Shown: positions 1 to 12,635 of the stretch, one piece after another | Layout of the letters: each line of letters begins with the position of its first letter | How positions within the stretch are numbered: position 1 is the first letter of the stretch | Source: Halichoerus grypus | Taxonomy: Eukaryota > Chordata > Mammalia > Carnivora > Phocidae | DNA length: 64,000 nt | Assembly: GCF_964656455.1 (NCBI RefSeq) | Contig: NC_135726.1 | Coordinates: forward strand, 22,579,168 to 22,643,167 | Reading direction: 5' to 3' | The notes under the pieces: generated by a model | Told to the model about the DNA's origin: nothing | Databases searched by the model: none | Seen by the model: only the letters and a program-made list of their open reading frames with translations | Position numbers and translations under genes: made by a program

Positions 1-787
1 CAGATAATAGCATGAGTCAACTTTGTTGTGAAAAGTAAGAGATCAGAAAACATAATTGGCAAATTGGTTATGAGATAGCTTGAAATATACATTAAACAGC
101 TTATTTTTATAAAATCTAAATGCATTTTAAAAGACATTGAGAGGTGACAAAGTACAACATTCAAAAGAGTGATATTATAAAAGACCTTTGATTTTCCTTT
201 TGTGCTGTGTTTCTTATCACTCTAAGTAATTTAAGCTATACTTATAAGACATATTGATGTCTCTTTAGAAGCTGTCAAGCTGCTTGTTTGTATACAAATT
301 GAATTAAATAAAATCTCTTAGAGTAGCACCACACTTTGAACCTATAATAATAACACTGTAGGTAAATTCTAGTACAAAAAGAAGCCACAAATGGAACACA
401 CGCTTTTACATTGAAAGTCCTGAGGGAAGAGGAATTTGGGGTTACAAGATCCAAACCTTATTCATGAATAAGTAGAATCCATTGTGGCTCATTATATAGA
501 TTTTTTCATTTTTGCTCACTGTACATAATAACTTTATTTTTTCCCTAATTTAAAAGGCACAATACTATTCAAATAATTTGAGATGGAAAAAGAACATCCA
601 TGTTGCATTTAAATGTTCTTCTGTATCCTAGACATCATTTTCAGATTAAGGAAAGTGAGTGATATAAGCAGGTGATCTCTGAGATCATTCCAATTTTGAC
701 ATCCCCAGATTCTGTGTCAAGCCACCCTCTCAAAGAAACTGTCCCAAAGAATGAAGACATAGTTTTTTCGTTTTGTTTTGTTTTGGT
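1..787. other. Unassigned AT-rich DNA
   Basis: No repeat family, ORF or RNA gene is recognised here. It reads as ordinary AT-rich intergenic sequence up to the poly-T head of the first SINE. Confidence 0.5.
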
Positions 788-980
788 TTTTAAAGATTTT
801 ATTTATTTATTTGACAGAGAGAGACACAGCGAGAGAGGGAACACAAGCAGGGGGAGTGGGAGAAGGAGAAGCAGACTCCCAGCTGAGCAGAGAGCCTGAT
901 GTGGGGCTCGATTCCAGGACCCTGAGATCATGACCTGAGCTGAAGGCAGACGCTTAATGACTGAGCCATGCAGGCGCCCC
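788..980 (-). mobile_element. CAN-SINE (tRNA-Lys derived)
   Basis: Reverse-strand copy: poly-T then AAAGATTTTATTTATTTATT, a purine-rich GAGAGAG body, and the head read backwards as 'gactgagccatgcaggcgcc'. Near full length. The T-rich flank (from about 760) and the bases after 981 (gtagttttg) look like a blurred target-site duplication. It carries a few substitutions relative to the younger copies in the window. Confidence 0.93.
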
Positions 981-1034
981 CGTAGTTTTGTTTTTGAGCT
1001 ACTAATTGTTCCTTATCCATACATCTATACCCAT

Positions 1035-1185
1035 GTAGAAGTGGGTTAGAGCAAAATGCCTTGGAAAGTTGTTGGGACATTAGGGTTCTTAGCTCTGCCA
1101 CCGACGAGCCTCCTTATATTAGATATCTCACAAAATTGTGCCAGTCCTCATTGAAAAACTGAGATGACTTCAAATTGTCTTTCTC
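1035..1185 (+). repeat. MIR-like SINE relic
   Basis: The order 'tagctctgccacc' then an interrupted 'cctcattgaaaaactgaga' fits the MIR core and 3' half (gctctgccactta ... cctcatctgtaaaatg). Strongly decayed, so the assignment is tentative. Confidence 0.4.
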
Positions 1186-1189
1186 ATAA

Positions 1190-2490
1190 TAAATTATAAA
1201 TTTCAATGAGAGATAAGTAAGTTGCTCTTACAATGAATCTTAACAATAATTATAGCCAACACAAATGAAAACATTCTCAGCAAACAAAAGGCTCTGTAAA
1301 GTCTTCAAATCTTGATTTGTTTTTTCCTTTTTGAAATGTGGAGTGAGTTATGATGGCCACTTGGCATACTTGAAGCCCTTCAAATTGTCAATTCTTTGCT
1401 CTTTCTAAAGCTCCGGAGGTCTGTTTTCTCTGAAATGTTTGTTTCTCTCAATTTGTAGCTCTCTGTAGGGTCCCACACTCAGAGCATAAACTAAAAAAAT
1501 ACAAAGTGAATAATCTTACCCTAAATTTATTACAAATAGCAATTTAGAAGACTCATTATCACAGTATGAAACATTAAAAAAAGAAGAATCATAATCAAAA
1601 AATGTGAAAAAATGTACAAAATGTGTGGGTACATATCTATCTAGCTATCTCAACAACATCTGAATGCATGATGTTGTGCTGTTATGCGTGAATCAATAGA
1701 TACATTTCTGTACTCATTTAACAGTGTGTTATTGAAATTAGGCTATAGTTATAAATACTAATTAGAATTAAATCACTAGAAATGAAATGTGCCCAGCATC
1801 TCCTTACAGGCTGCTGTAAATGAAAACACTTAAAGTTGTTGAAATTCATCAATTTTTGTTTCATACTTTTATCAGGGTTTTATAAGACAAAAGTATTGGG
1901 GGGGGGCAGTCTCCAGGCTTCAGGAGACTACAAAATCTCATTGAAGTTGGTTTCCTGCAAGTCAAATAAAAAGGGGGAAAAAAAGCCCCTTGGTACTCAT
2001 GCACTGCTGAGGTGGTCGAATTGAGCCAATTCTAATTTTTCAGGGTTGTTGAATTCACCAGGGAGGACATGAGCAGACAGACAAAGTAGAGTATACTCCA
2101 TGCACCAGCTTCAGCAGAATCCAAGTAATTTCTCAGCATATACTTTTGAACCTCCACATTGTGGGTCTGAGTGTTTTTTAATGCTCTTCAAGTGAGTACC
2201 TTTGGGGCCTCATTCAGGTAGCCCTGTTTCCTTAATAACATGAGAGAGACATCAGCTCTCTCCAGCTCTGAGCTACAGAATCTCAGGCCACAGAAAGCCT
2301 GACCTTTGATTGCAGCTTCTTCCAGGAAGATAGGAAGCTTTGGGAGTTCAGAAACTCCATGGAAGGCTTTAGTGTATTCCAGGATGGAAGTAGCCACACA
2401 GGGAAACCAGAGAGAGCTGGGAGAAGCAGGGACAGGAGTCAGAGAAGAGGTATATATTGAAGAGTGAGGAGGTAGAATGTTGCTGAGAAA
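1190..2490. other. Unassigned interspersed DNA
   Basis: No known repeat recognised. Contains a G8 tract near 1900 and short AT-rich runs. The 60-70 codon frames here have no protein-like composition. Confidence 0.4.
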
Positions 2491-2494
2491 AGTT

Positions 2495-2755
2495 CACCAG
2501 GCTCTGGCAGTGTTCCTCAGCCTCAGCACTATTGACATTTTGGAGCAAGTCATTCTTTTCTGTAGGCATGTAGTGTTGTTCTGGGTGTGTGTTTATTATA
2601 GGATATTTAGCAGCATCCCTGGCCTCTACCCACTAGATGCCAGTAGCACTCCTCCCCAGTTGCACAAATCAAAAATGTATCCAGACACAGCCACACATTC
2701 CATGCTGTGGGTGGGGGTGGAGGGGAAGGTGGCAAACTCTCCAACGGTTTAGAAA
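2495..2755 (-). mobile_element. MER5A-like hAT-Charlie MITE
   Basis: 'tagcagcatccctggcctct', 'agatgccagtagcac' and 'ctcagcactattgacatttt' are hallmark strings of MER5A, here in reverse orientation. Both ends are partly kept. A non-autonomous DNA transposon fossil. The 91-codon frame over it is a by-product. Confidence 0.85.
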
Positions 2756-2904
2756 TCTCCTGTGGTGCATTACGCTCCCGTGGTTTGGATTAACTACTTC
2801 ATACTTTAACTTTTAATAATTTTGCCCCTTCCTCCCAAAAGCTTTCCCTTACTCTCTGTGAAACTCCAGTGCTCACCCCCATGCACCTTTAATACCCTAT
2901 TGTT

Positions 2905-3400
2905 GGTTCATTCAACAAAAACGCATTAGGCACCTGCTAGGTACAATGTACGTCCTACAGATATGGTAGTCAATAAAATTGACACAGCTCCTCTCCTGAT
3001 AAAGCTTCCACGTTTGAAGAGGCAAGAGACAATCAAATGCATACCTACAAATCAGTGAGATGTTTGTGGTTGCTAGGAAGGATATTAAGCAGTGATATGA
3101 TGAGATTATGACTTAGGAATTAAAGACATGATTTAACTTGAGTGGTCATGAAAGCTGACAATTGAGCAGACACACGTGAAAAGAAGGAGTCTTAACAACC
3201 AAGTTGAGGAAGCAGCAAGGGCAAGAGCCCTGACATGGGAACAAGCTAGACTTATTTGATGAACTAGAGGAAACCCAGTGGCTATAGAGCTGTGAGCAAG
3301 GGGAAAGGCAGACCTGAGGTGAGTGAAAAGAGGAAGTCAGGGCCAGGCGACACGGAGTCCAGTAAACCGTGGCCAAGGGTTAGGTTTTACTTCAGTGGCC
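2905..3400 (-). mobile_element. LINE-2 3' part (L2-like)
   Basis: Starts with 'ttcattcaacaaaaacgcat' followed by a decayed 'cacctgctaggta', the reverse of the L2 3' tail. Continues through the usual L2 3' region (gcaagggcaagagccctga; ggcagacctgagg). Old and diverged. Confidence 0.6.
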
Positions 3401-3479
3401 TGTCATGGCTCTTAATATACTATCTCTCCTTGTCAAGAGACATTGGTCTCTCTCCCTTTTTATTCATGTGGCCTGAAAC

Positions 3480-3575
3480 CGTTCATTTTCTTAAAGCTAT
3501 AAAATGGGTAATACTATTTGCCTCAAATAATGTTGTAGGATTAAATAAAATGTTGTGATACTAGTAAGTGTAAAT
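3480..3575 (+). repeat. MIR 3' fragment
   Basis: 'taaaatgggtaatactattt' followed by 'ttgtaggattaaataaaatg' matches the MIR 3' half, plus orientation. Confidence 0.65.
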
Positions 3576-3584
3576 GAAATTGCA

Positions 3585-3700
3585 GTCACAGCATTACATG
3601 CACTGTATCTTTTTATCCTCACAACGGTACACTTTATCCCTACTGTGAAGATGGAGAAAAGACACTTGAACTCAATGTTGAAGGCATAATAGGAGATTGT
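3585..3700 (-). repeat. MIR-like fragment, opposite orientation
   Basis: 'ttatcctcacaacggtacac' and 'gaagatggagaaaagac' resemble the MIR core read in reverse. It abuts the plus-strand MIR fragment, so two relics lie head to head. Confidence 0.5.
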
Positions 3701-3889
3701 CATGCAAAAAACCTGATGGAGAAAACAAAGCACTATAGAAAATGGGAGCCATTTGTGCAAGGCACGGTTATCAAAAATCCTGGAGTAGAGAATGACGATG
3801 AGCCATTAGATATGTCCAGTGTATCAGGAACAAGGAGCAGGATAAAATCCTAAAGAAAGGCATTCTTAGCATTCTTATTTTTTTTAGAT

Positions 3890-4055
3890 TATGTGATCTT
3901 GCTAAAAGTAACTTTTTTCTTTGATCCTCAATTTCCTTGTGTATAAAAGGGGGCAACAGTGCTTCTTCCATAGCATTATTGTGAGGAAGTGTAAAATAAT
4001 ATTCTGCCACAGAGCCCATCACAAAGTAAGTTTCAAAAATATTAGCTGTGTAGCC
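3890..4055 (+). repeat. MIR relic
   Basis: 'gatcctcaatttccttgtgt' followed by 'ataaaagggggcaacagt' and 'attattgtgaggaagt' follows the MIR core to 3' half order. Confidence 0.65.
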
Positions 4056-6200
4056 AAGCCATATATCTGAAGGATGCTTATTAGTGCACCAATGCCTTTC
4101 CAAGCTGATTTCCAGTGATAAGCTAATACTCTGTTCTCAGATCCTTCCCATTCTACATTTTGATGAAAGATTTGATTGAGAAGACAGATCAGATTTTTTA
4201 GATTACCAAAGTTGGAATGGATAGTTAATATACCAAGTGACAAAAATCATATTTTGACAGGCTGAAGTGATTAAATTTAACACAGATAAATGTATAGTCC
4301 TAAACTCATATTCAGGAAAAAAAAATGCATTTTTTGAGATGAGACAGATAGGGGTGAACAGCCATTCATATGAAATATCAAAGGGCATTTTTGAGTGAAT
4401 GCACACTCATATGAGGTAAGAATGTGATATATTTGTTAAAAAATGCAGATGCAATGGCATTTTAGTAGCATTCGTAGAGGTATGTGTCCGGTATAAGGAA
4501 GTAATTATCTCACTTCAATAAAACCAAAGAAATTCATCGTAACGACAGAAGATGGTTGGCACGTATACATTGTTTGAATGATTGCATCTTTGAAACTAAT
4601 GACTAAAGTGGTTAGTATATTAATGCTATAAATCTATCTCTCGTTAGTGTCCATTTAGAATGGAAAGTGTGAACGATTCCCTGAAAGATGTGAAAAGCAG
4701 TGCCCTGAAAGGAAATGGAGCCCATGATACTGACCTTCATCCTCTCTTTTGATTCCTGTAATTCCACTACTGTTAAGGAGGCCAGTAGACCAGTTGGCAG
4801 ATCTTTTCAAGGAAGCTGACCCTGAATAGCTTGCTTTTGACATATGGCCAATGGAAAGTCAAACTGTAATTCATCTGGGGAGTCTGGCTGAAATGTGTAA
4901 TGATGGGCATGACATGTACTCAGCAAGAGTGGCATGAACCATACAAGGGAACTGGAATGCTTACAAAGAGGATGCTCCAAAAAGAGGGTGCAGAGAAAAG
5001 CACAGCCCTCATTTGAAATATACTCTTAGTGAATTTCAAGAGACTGGAACATGTTTTAAGGAAATCTGGGCTTGCTTTCAAAAACAGGATCCATTTATAG
5101 TCTGAGGGGAAAGCCACAGGAGGCTAAGGGATGCTGGCTGAGATTTACTTTGAATTCCTTGATTTTCCAAATCTGAAGCTCAAAGTCAAGTTCAGGCCCT
5201 GCCAACTACTTGAACCATGACAGGAGTTAAAAGGTTTTTATAAGTCCTTGAAAAATGTAGCTATAGCTTGATGACTTCAATTCTACAACATCAATAATGG
5301 TAACTGGGTAGGGTAATCCTTGTGTTACTACTCAGTTTCACTCCCTGGTACAAACTGCATTTACTTCTTGTTTTGGAAAGGTATTACTCATACAGGAATG
5401 ACTGTGAAGTGATTTATGTAAGACGATTCCCTTGAAGCCCTGACAGTCATGACTCGCTTGCATTCTTGGATTGGATTTGACCTTCTGCAGCCATGAAATT
5501 TTGCAGGAACACGTTAAAACTCTTGCTAGAAGCAGGTACAGGGAATTCTACAGGAAAATGGTGAGCACAGATTAAGGACAGGTGCACCACTGACAGTATC
5601 TGGATTCAAGAGATGATAGATGGCAGATTAGATAAATAGATACAATTTTTAAACTGGATAGTGATTTTATTCGCCAGTCCCTTTTTTTATTTTCTGTAGA
5701 ATTCCCTCTTACATCACTCATCACTCATTTCCAGCTAATTAGCACTTGCTCTCAATTTCAGAAAGACTGTTTACAACTAAACTGGTCTTATCAAAATACT
5801 TTTCAGTTCTTTCCCACATGTCAATGCTCCTTGTTCATGTTCACTTTTACCCTTCTTATAACACTCCCTATAATGAACTATATGGCCTGGATTATGGTCC
5901 TAACAATCCCCAAATCTTATTTGCATAACACTGCAAAATATATTTCGGAGGTATACCGTGTTATAGTTGCACCGTCTGTGATACGAGGCAATTACCCAGG
6001 CAATTGAAGAAGTTGCAAGAAAGTAGTGAAGATAAGGACTATAGGACTGTATGGCTGTTTTTAGGAAAAAACGATATACTGAATAAGATAACAATAGGCT
6101 GAGGATGAGTAATCAACACTTAAAGGCTAAGTGTGAAAGCCAACGGGTTGGGGAAAAAACACAGTCTTCCTTCCTGTGTTTCTCCTTTACCCTCATGTTA
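4056..6200. other. Unassigned DNA
   Basis: No repeat or gene recognised over about 2 kb. ORFs of 60-74 codons on both strands lack initiation context, domains or skewed codon use. The last few hundred bases may belong to the internal part of the LTR element that follows, but this cannot be shown by eye. Confidence 0.4.
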
Positions 6201-6207
6201 CTCTCAC

Positions 6208-6228
6208 ACTCACAACACTCTGATACCA
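6208..6228 (-). other. Retroviral primer-binding-site remnant (tRNA-Leu-like)
   Basis: Read on the minus strand this contains 'tggtatcagagtg', close to the tRNA-Leu PBS motif TGGTGTCAGAAGTG used by ERVL elements. It sits directly outside the 3' end of the reverse-oriented LTR, as expected for a 5' LTR/PBS junction. Confidence 0.5.
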
Positions 6229-6975
6229 GATGCATGTTGTTGTTGGTTCCTTCTCCTACCCTTACACCAGACAATTCTCTGCAACACCAGCTGGGTAGCC
6301 TACAATGTAACTCAATTCTGACCCTATATACCTAGAGATATCACTGGGTCCCACGGATGAAGGGCTCAGTCCCATAAGACTGCCCCCATTTCAGATTCAA
6401 TAGCAAGTAGTAGATTCCCAAGTTACCCACAATTTCTGTCTGATTTGGCTACTAGTAGGGGAGGTCTCCATGACCTTCTCCCCCTTAGATTCAATTATTT
6501 CCTAGAACAGAACTCAGGGAAGCACTTATTTATGTTTGCCAGTTTATTATTAAAGGATATGATAAAGGATACTAATGAATGGCCAATTGAAAAGATGGAT
6601 AGGGTGAGGTCTGAGAGGGATCTGAGCACAGGAGCTCATACTATTGGGATCTTACAGAGGCTTCATCACCTACGTGTGATCAATTATTAACTCTATTTCC
6701 AGCCCCTCTCCCTTCTCTAGAAAATGGGAGGCAGGACTGAAGATCTAAGCTTCTAATTGTGGTTTGGCTTTTCTGGAGACTAGCCCCTACCCAGGAGTCA
6801 TCCAGAACCCCATCCAGAGTCACCTCATTAGAACAAAAGATATTCCTAGTGCTCTCATCACTTAGGAAATTATAATGGTTTTAAAAGCTCTGTGCCAGGA
6901 ACCTGGGACAACAATTATAGATGATATAGATTTAGATATATAGATGTATAGATATATTTTTTCTATTATCTCACA
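6229..6975 (-). mobile_element. ERV LTR, reverse orientation (family name not asserted)
   Basis: This LTR is the reverse complement of the same family seen at about 13.2-13.96 kb. Shared landmarks include 'gtatcctttat...taataaac' (RNA 3' processing region), 'gagattgagtta' and 'cctggcacagagct'. An adjoining PBS-like motif suggests an ERVL-type element. Diverged, with small indels. Described only as an old non-functional copy. Confidence 0.55.
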
Positions 6976-7370
6976 GCCAGTGAACCTCCATGGCAGCATG
7001 TAAAGAGATTTTCATTTCCTAAATTCTGCAGCCATAAAATTTTGAAGTTCAGGGCCAGAGCTCATTTATAAGAATATCTCAATTCCGTAGGAGGTTGAAT
7101 TCTCCATTTTAAGTATACCAATATCTGGGCCTAATTGGGAAGGAATAAAACCAGGACATGCAATGTAAATTTCTGAGTCATTCATACAAAAATCTTGAAT
7201 CCCAGATCTTTCTGAAATCCCTAGAACCAGAGAAGTGACCCACTACTTGTTAAAGGCTAGTGTTTCTTCCTCTTCACTTAAAGATGACTTGGAAGACTTG
7301 CCTCACAAGAAAACATGCATACCATTAAGAATCCTCACCTACTTCCTATCTGATACCACCCATTAATCAG
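6976..7370. other. Unassigned DNA between ERV pieces
   Basis: No feature recognised. May be decayed retroviral interior. Confidence 0.3.
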
Positions 7371-7636
7371 GGTTGAGTCACAGATGACGTGGCTCAATGT
7401 GTGTGTGTGTGTGTTGCACTAAAACACAAAGGGACATATTGAAAGAGCAGTCAAAATTCACCCTCCCAATGGATTAGCCTTCATGTAGGGCAATGTTTGG
7501 GGCCTGGGAGAACAATGATGGGAAAATCAAAGACAGATCCAGGATATAGGCATATAGATGGATTTATGGAAAGTACAAATGAGAATATCTTTAGATCACA
7601 TGTTAGTGCCCGATAGAACGTATCCACCTTTGTTGT
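7370..7636 (+). mobile_element. Decayed ERVL-like internal region, part 1
   Basis: Resembles ERVL internal DNA upstream of and within the integrase part of pol. It is interrupted at about 7637 by a MaLR LTR and appears to resume near 8110. No open frame survives. Includes a short (TG)n at about 7399-7414. Confidence 0.35.
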
Positions 7637-8110
7637 AGGCAGAATAATGCTCCTCCCTGCTCCAATATGTCTGCCTCCTAATCCCTGGAATGTGTAAATA
7701 TGTTACCTTACATGGCAAGAGGGACTTTGCACGTGCAATTAAGTTAAGGATCTTGAGAAGGGGGGTTTATCCTTGTTCATCTGGGTTGACCCAATGTAAT
7801 CACAAGGCTCCTCATAATTGAAAGAGTAAGGCAAGAAAGTCAGCATCAGAGGAAGGACTTGAATGAATGAAGCAGTAATTGGAGTAATGTGATTGTTGGC
7901 AGATGGTCGTGAGTCAAAAAATTCTGGTATCCCCTAGAAGCTGCAAAGGACAAGGAAATAGATTCTCTCCTAAATATTCCAGAGAAAGCCGTGCTGACAC
8001 TTTGATTTTAACACCATGATACCCATTTCAGACTCCTGACTTCCAAAACTGTAAGATACTAAAGTTGTATTATTTTAAGACAATAAGTTTGTGGCAATTT
8101 GTTACAGTAG
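7637..8110 (+). mobile_element. MLT1-like MaLR LTR
   Basis: Begins with 'gtaggcagaataatgctcc', passes 'atatgttaccttacatggca' and 'taagttaaggatcttgaga', and ends with 'taagtttgtggcaatttgtt'. This is the ordered layout of an MLT1-family LTR. It splits the surrounding ERVL-like DNA, so it inserted later. Confidence 0.7.
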
Positions 8111-9425
8111 CAATAAGAATACAACCATGGAAGAGGCACTAAACAACAAAGTAGATAGCATGACTCACCCAGTTGAACTTGGCCTGTTTCTATCATAAAC
8201 TATCCCGGTAGTAGAATAATGGCCTTATGAATATCGATATAGTGGCAGAGGTGGAAGTAACATATGGGCTCATTGACTCCCGCTCACCAAAGCTGATCTG
8301 ACTATCACCACGAAATATCTATATTGCCATTAATTGAAACCAGTGCTAAGCCCTTAGTGTGGCGTTCATCATTCAGAACACCAAGCAGCCACTTAGTCAC
8401 AAGTGTTTATATTAGGTCCTTCTCAATATGGAAGAGGTGGCAGTTCATCTTTCCTGAAGTTGGCAAATACTCTGGGTATGGGTTTCCCTTTCCTACCTGC
8501 AGAGCCTCAGCCAGTCCCATTGTCTAGAACTTACAGAGGGTTTGAACCATAAACATGGGATTTGCATAACACTGCATCAAACCAAGGAGCCCGTTTAAGA
8601 GCAAAAGTTATGGCAGTAGGCAAATACCTAAGGATCCACTGGTCCTCTTGCAGATGCACAATACAAACTATCAGACAATACAAAATGAGAACATTACTGA
8701 AATACAGCTTGGAGATGATCCCTGAGTATATAGGATAGCATCCATCAGTACACAGTACACAGTAAACACCCTAAATCAATGACAATCGTATTTTCCAGTG
8801 TACTCGATAGGCATGATATATAGGCCTGAGAAATATGGGTTGAAAGTAGGAGTGGCCACACCTATCACTCCCAGTGATCCACTTGGGGGATTTGTGCTTC
8901 CCATACTACATCTCTTGACTCTATAGGTCTGCAAGTCCTGATCATTTGCCAGAGGACACAGACATAATCACATTCAACTTTTAGCTCTAGCTGCCATCTG
9001 GTTACTTCAGGATATGTGTGCCAAGAAATCAACAATCAAAAACTTGACTCTGATTATCAGCAGAAGATAGGGCTGCTTTCACACCATGAGGTAGCAAAGA
9101 ATATGTTTGGCATCCAAGAGATCCATGGTCACATCTGTCAGTACCCCCTTGTGCAAATTTCATAGGCAGTTGACAAGCAAAGCACCTGTGGCCTGAGAAG
9201 GGTGTGGTGACTAGGAGGTAAGACCCCTCAGGATGACGGTCTGGGTCACTTGACTAGGTAAGCTACCCAAGACAAGCAGAGGTACTAGCCAAGGCTGAAT
9301 GGAGTCTAAAATGTGTAGTAAAGGAAGGAGATGGTGAGTATCAGTTGTGGACTCAAGATCAGCCACAGTGGTGGGCGCCATAGTGCATCCACTAGCATTA
9401 CTCTTATAAATTTCCCTAGGAAGAT
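8111..9425 (+). mobile_element. Decayed ERVL-like pol 3' region
   Basis: Order and wording (for example 'agtgatccacttgggggatt' followed by 'tgtgcttccca', and 'tttccctaggaagatgga') resemble the 3' pol and pol-to-LTR part of ERVL elements. All frames carry many stops and indels; the longest open piece is about 70 codons. ERVL elements typically lack env, and none is seen. A fossil with no coding capacity. Confidence 0.45.
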
Positions 9426-9429
9426 GGAC

Positions 9430-9929
9430 CAACCAGAATCCTAAAGGAGCTATTTCCAGAACTCATCATCTGACAAAAATAGATCTACTGGTGCAAAGTG
9501 TGCCACCCAGCTATGTCCCCATCCTTCCACTCTCCAATTCCCACTTTCAGGTCTGAGTCCCACATCCTTGAAGCTACTGGAATTGTTGGTGGCTGAAGGC
9601 TCTCAGGTGGATCATTCTCTAGGAATTTCCCTCAAAAGGAGAGAGCTGTCTTACATAAACACATAACCTACCCCTGAGATATGCCACATATAGTGAATGG
9701 TCGAGAAGGAGGTATAAATGTCTCAAAATAGAACAGTTATGAAGACCTACCCCATCGCCAGTGATACCCTTTGATTGTAGTGACTGTATGCATAGGTAAA
9801 TGTCTCTTGCTGTTCAGGGTTATCTCTTTCACTCACCCATAGATTTTGATCCAAAGCATATTCCCCAATAAATATCTTATAAACAAATCTCCATCTCAGT
9901 CTATTTGGATGAAAATCTGACCTAAGACA
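9430..9929 (+). mobile_element. LTR-like 3' end with AATAAA
   Basis: Follows the pol-like fossil and ends with 'gaaaatctgacctaagaca', typical of an LTR U5 end finishing in CA. AATAAA lies at 9867-9872. Likely the 3' LTR of the same or a neighbouring element. The 5' boundary is uncertain. Confidence 0.35.
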
Positions 9930-9962
9930 ATCTTTGTTCTAAGATCAATGAGGCAGCTACTG

Positions 9963-10006
9963 TTTTTTTGTTTTGTTTTGTTTTGTTTTGTTTTGTTAAT
10001 TCAGTT
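9963..10006 (+). repeat. (GTTTT)n microsatellite
   Basis: About six tandem GTTTT units after a short T run. Confidence 0.9.
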
Positions 10007-10110
10007 GTGTGAATTGGAGCAAGAAGTGTGATATGATCAGATTCTCATTGTGAATAGACCTTTCTGCCTTCAGTACAGAAGCAAGAAAAGGTACATACTG
10101 AAAATGGGAG
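10007..10110 (-). repeat. L2-like fragment
   Basis: 'tgatatgatcagattctcat' and the following 'tttctgccttcagtacag' resemble the reverse-strand L2 3' region. Short and old. Confidence 0.35.
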
Positions 10111-12588
10111 GAACGAATACATAACTATGAGGGTACAGGTAGAAGTCAGTGAGGACACAAGGAGGGACATCTAAGCCAAAACATGATGATCATAGGCATC
10201 AGGTAAGTCTTCTCAGTAGAAAACACAACTAAACAGAGTGGGGGAAAGCTGTAAAACTGGAGTTTTTCAGGCAGAGGAGAGAAAATGGGGTTTTCTAACA
10301 GACAGAAAATGTGTGAAAGCCTCTGATCATGAGAGGGCAAGCTTTATCACTAGCACTATAACTTGATAGTTATGTATCATTGGGAACAGAAACATGAGCT
10401 GCAGAGCTAAGAGGCCATTTCCTAAATGAACGTCTAGGGCAGAGTTTAGACTCTATAGGAAAGGCCAAGTAGAACTATTGCACAGTATTAAGCAGCAAAG
10501 GGGCCTGATCATGATTCCACTTTAGAAAGATCTCACTAAAAGCCACTGAGAGAACAAAGTAGAAGAACTGAAAACCATAGCGAGATTCTCACATAGGTAG
10601 GAGGAGTCTGTCATCTGATTAGAGTTTCAAATCAGAAAGATTACTCTGTCAGCTGTATATAAGGGGGGATTTATAGTGGAATAGGACATGGCGAATGATC
10701 ACCAGAAGCAGAGAAAAGATAACACAAAGATACTTGTATAGATTATCAAAAGATAAAATCTTCACTGCAGATGGTGGTAGGATGTACATGAAATCCTTGC
10801 CTCATCTGTCAATGGAATTTCCAAAGACTGTAATAAGTGTATCATTAAGGTACACTGAGGTAGAGGAGGCTTCAGTTGGTCCTAAAAAAGAGCTTTGGAA
10901 CTGAGCTGGCCCTTCCATATTGCCCCAAATTGAGGCATCGTGGCTGGGTATCTATACTCCTCCATAAATCACTCTTTGGATTTCAAGTTGTACCCAGAGA
11001 GGAAGCAGACACTTGGGAATGGCCAGGATTAATTTCTTGGTGAGGGACTCTGTCTGGAGGTCATCAGCAGTCCACCATCAGATTCTCAGCAGCTGGAGAA
11101 ATGATTGCCTTGGCCCTTACTGGAGGACCTGGGTCATGCAGTACAGCATCCACTAGAGAAAGAAATTCTGCAGATAATCCCTGGGAATCTCCCTTCAGTT
11201 CTGCATGAGTTCTGTTGCACTTGCTCTCTGTGAAGACTTGCAATGCTTTCAGTGAGCCAGCTTCCTCTCCTGTTTTCTTTCTGGTGTCTTTGGATACTGT
11301 TACTCAGATGCTTAGGCACACTTTAACAAACACATTTCCAGCTGCTAGGAAGAGAAGTCCATATTAGATATTGGATAGATGTGCTGTTCACTTCTTTACG
11401 TAGACCTAGAAATTGAAGCTACCCCTTTATTTCCCTGCCCTTTTTCTTCTGCCTCTCCCATTAAGGGAGAAACTTTTGCCAAAATCAAAAAGCAATCTAA
11501 CTGTAGAGAGTGGAGTTAGCCATAAAGATTTCTCATTGCTGTCATACATGTGACCTTTTCCTTTTGCTGTCACTTAATTCTGCCCCGTCTACTTGCTTCT
11601 AAGGTACAGAGAGGACCAACTCTCTGCACTTCAAGGAGAATGCCTTTCTTCTCAAATGATCACTTGAAGAGGTAAAATGATCCCTCTCAGACTTTAGGTT
11701 ACCCAATGGGCTTTCAAATATGAGAGAAGGCACAAGATATGCCTTCCCAGGTTCTTGGCACCCCTGTGCACAAATGACTAGAAGAGAAATGCAAAAACTC
11801 ATTGCTAATTAAAGGCATCTGGGAAATGTGTTGAAGTGAATTATCATTGATACTATTTTAAGTTCATAAGATTTTATCTTTAAGGCATTTTATTGAATAT
11901 TGATTAAAAGCTTCACCTTTAGAGTCAGAGAGTTGTGATCTCCAACTGGACCTCCTTTAACCAATACCTGTGCTATTTTGAGCAGATTAATGAAAACACA
12001 CTGAACCTCAAATGCATCATTTGTGCAAGGGGGTTTATAATAGGCAGAATGTTGTTGGTGTTCTACTCAACCTCCTCTTCTCTGACAGTAAACCCTCCCC
12101 CTGCTGCAGGGTTGACTGCTCCTAACACACAGCTGCACTTTTCTTGAGAGGATTTCCCTTGACTTATGAGGTCTACCAAAGTGCCCCGAAGGTTACCCAC
12201 CCTGAACTCAAGTAAGTGATTGCTTCTGAGGTGGGTCTATCCCATTCTGACTGAGGAATTATGAAAAGTAATCTACTGGGAAAATTTTCCTCATTAGGAA
12301 GATGCAGCGTTTTTTATCCTCTGTGTGTTGTTGTGTGTCCATGTACTTCATAAAACATCTGCAGTTATTAACACACTATATTGAATATGAAACAAACATT
12401 GAAGTTGTCAGAGCAGACAGAGGGAAAAAAACCTGAAGTTCTTGGTAACATTGGTGAATATTTGAAGCAAACATTCTGGAGACTTTTCTACCACTGTACT
12501 TCCTACTATGTTAGTTAATGCATGCCATCGCTATTTAGTGAGTTGTTTCAAGAGTTGTTTTGATTGCAAGTAAGAGTTGTTAACAGAT

Positions 12589-12594
<6 letters not shown>
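10111..12594. other. Mostly unassigned DNA
   Basis: No gene recognised. The piece at about 10490-10690 faintly resembles reverse L2. The piece at about 10860-11010 shares wording with 37790-37900 ('gctggcccttcc' / 'ggaccggcccttcgg'), hinting at one unnamed old repeat in both places. Confidence 0.3.

Positions 12595-12634
<40 letters not shown>
12595..12634 (+). repeat. (TG)n microsatellite
   Basis: About 20 uninterrupted TG dinucleotides. Long ORFs on either strand here are repeat artefacts. Confidence 0.98.

Positions 12635-12635
<1 letters not shown>

Noticed and set aside
5918..8580. Shared 16-mer 'tttgcataacactgca' at about 5921 and 8564
   Set aside because: A single shared 16-mer is expected by chance in 64 kb of AT-rich DNA; flanks do not align.
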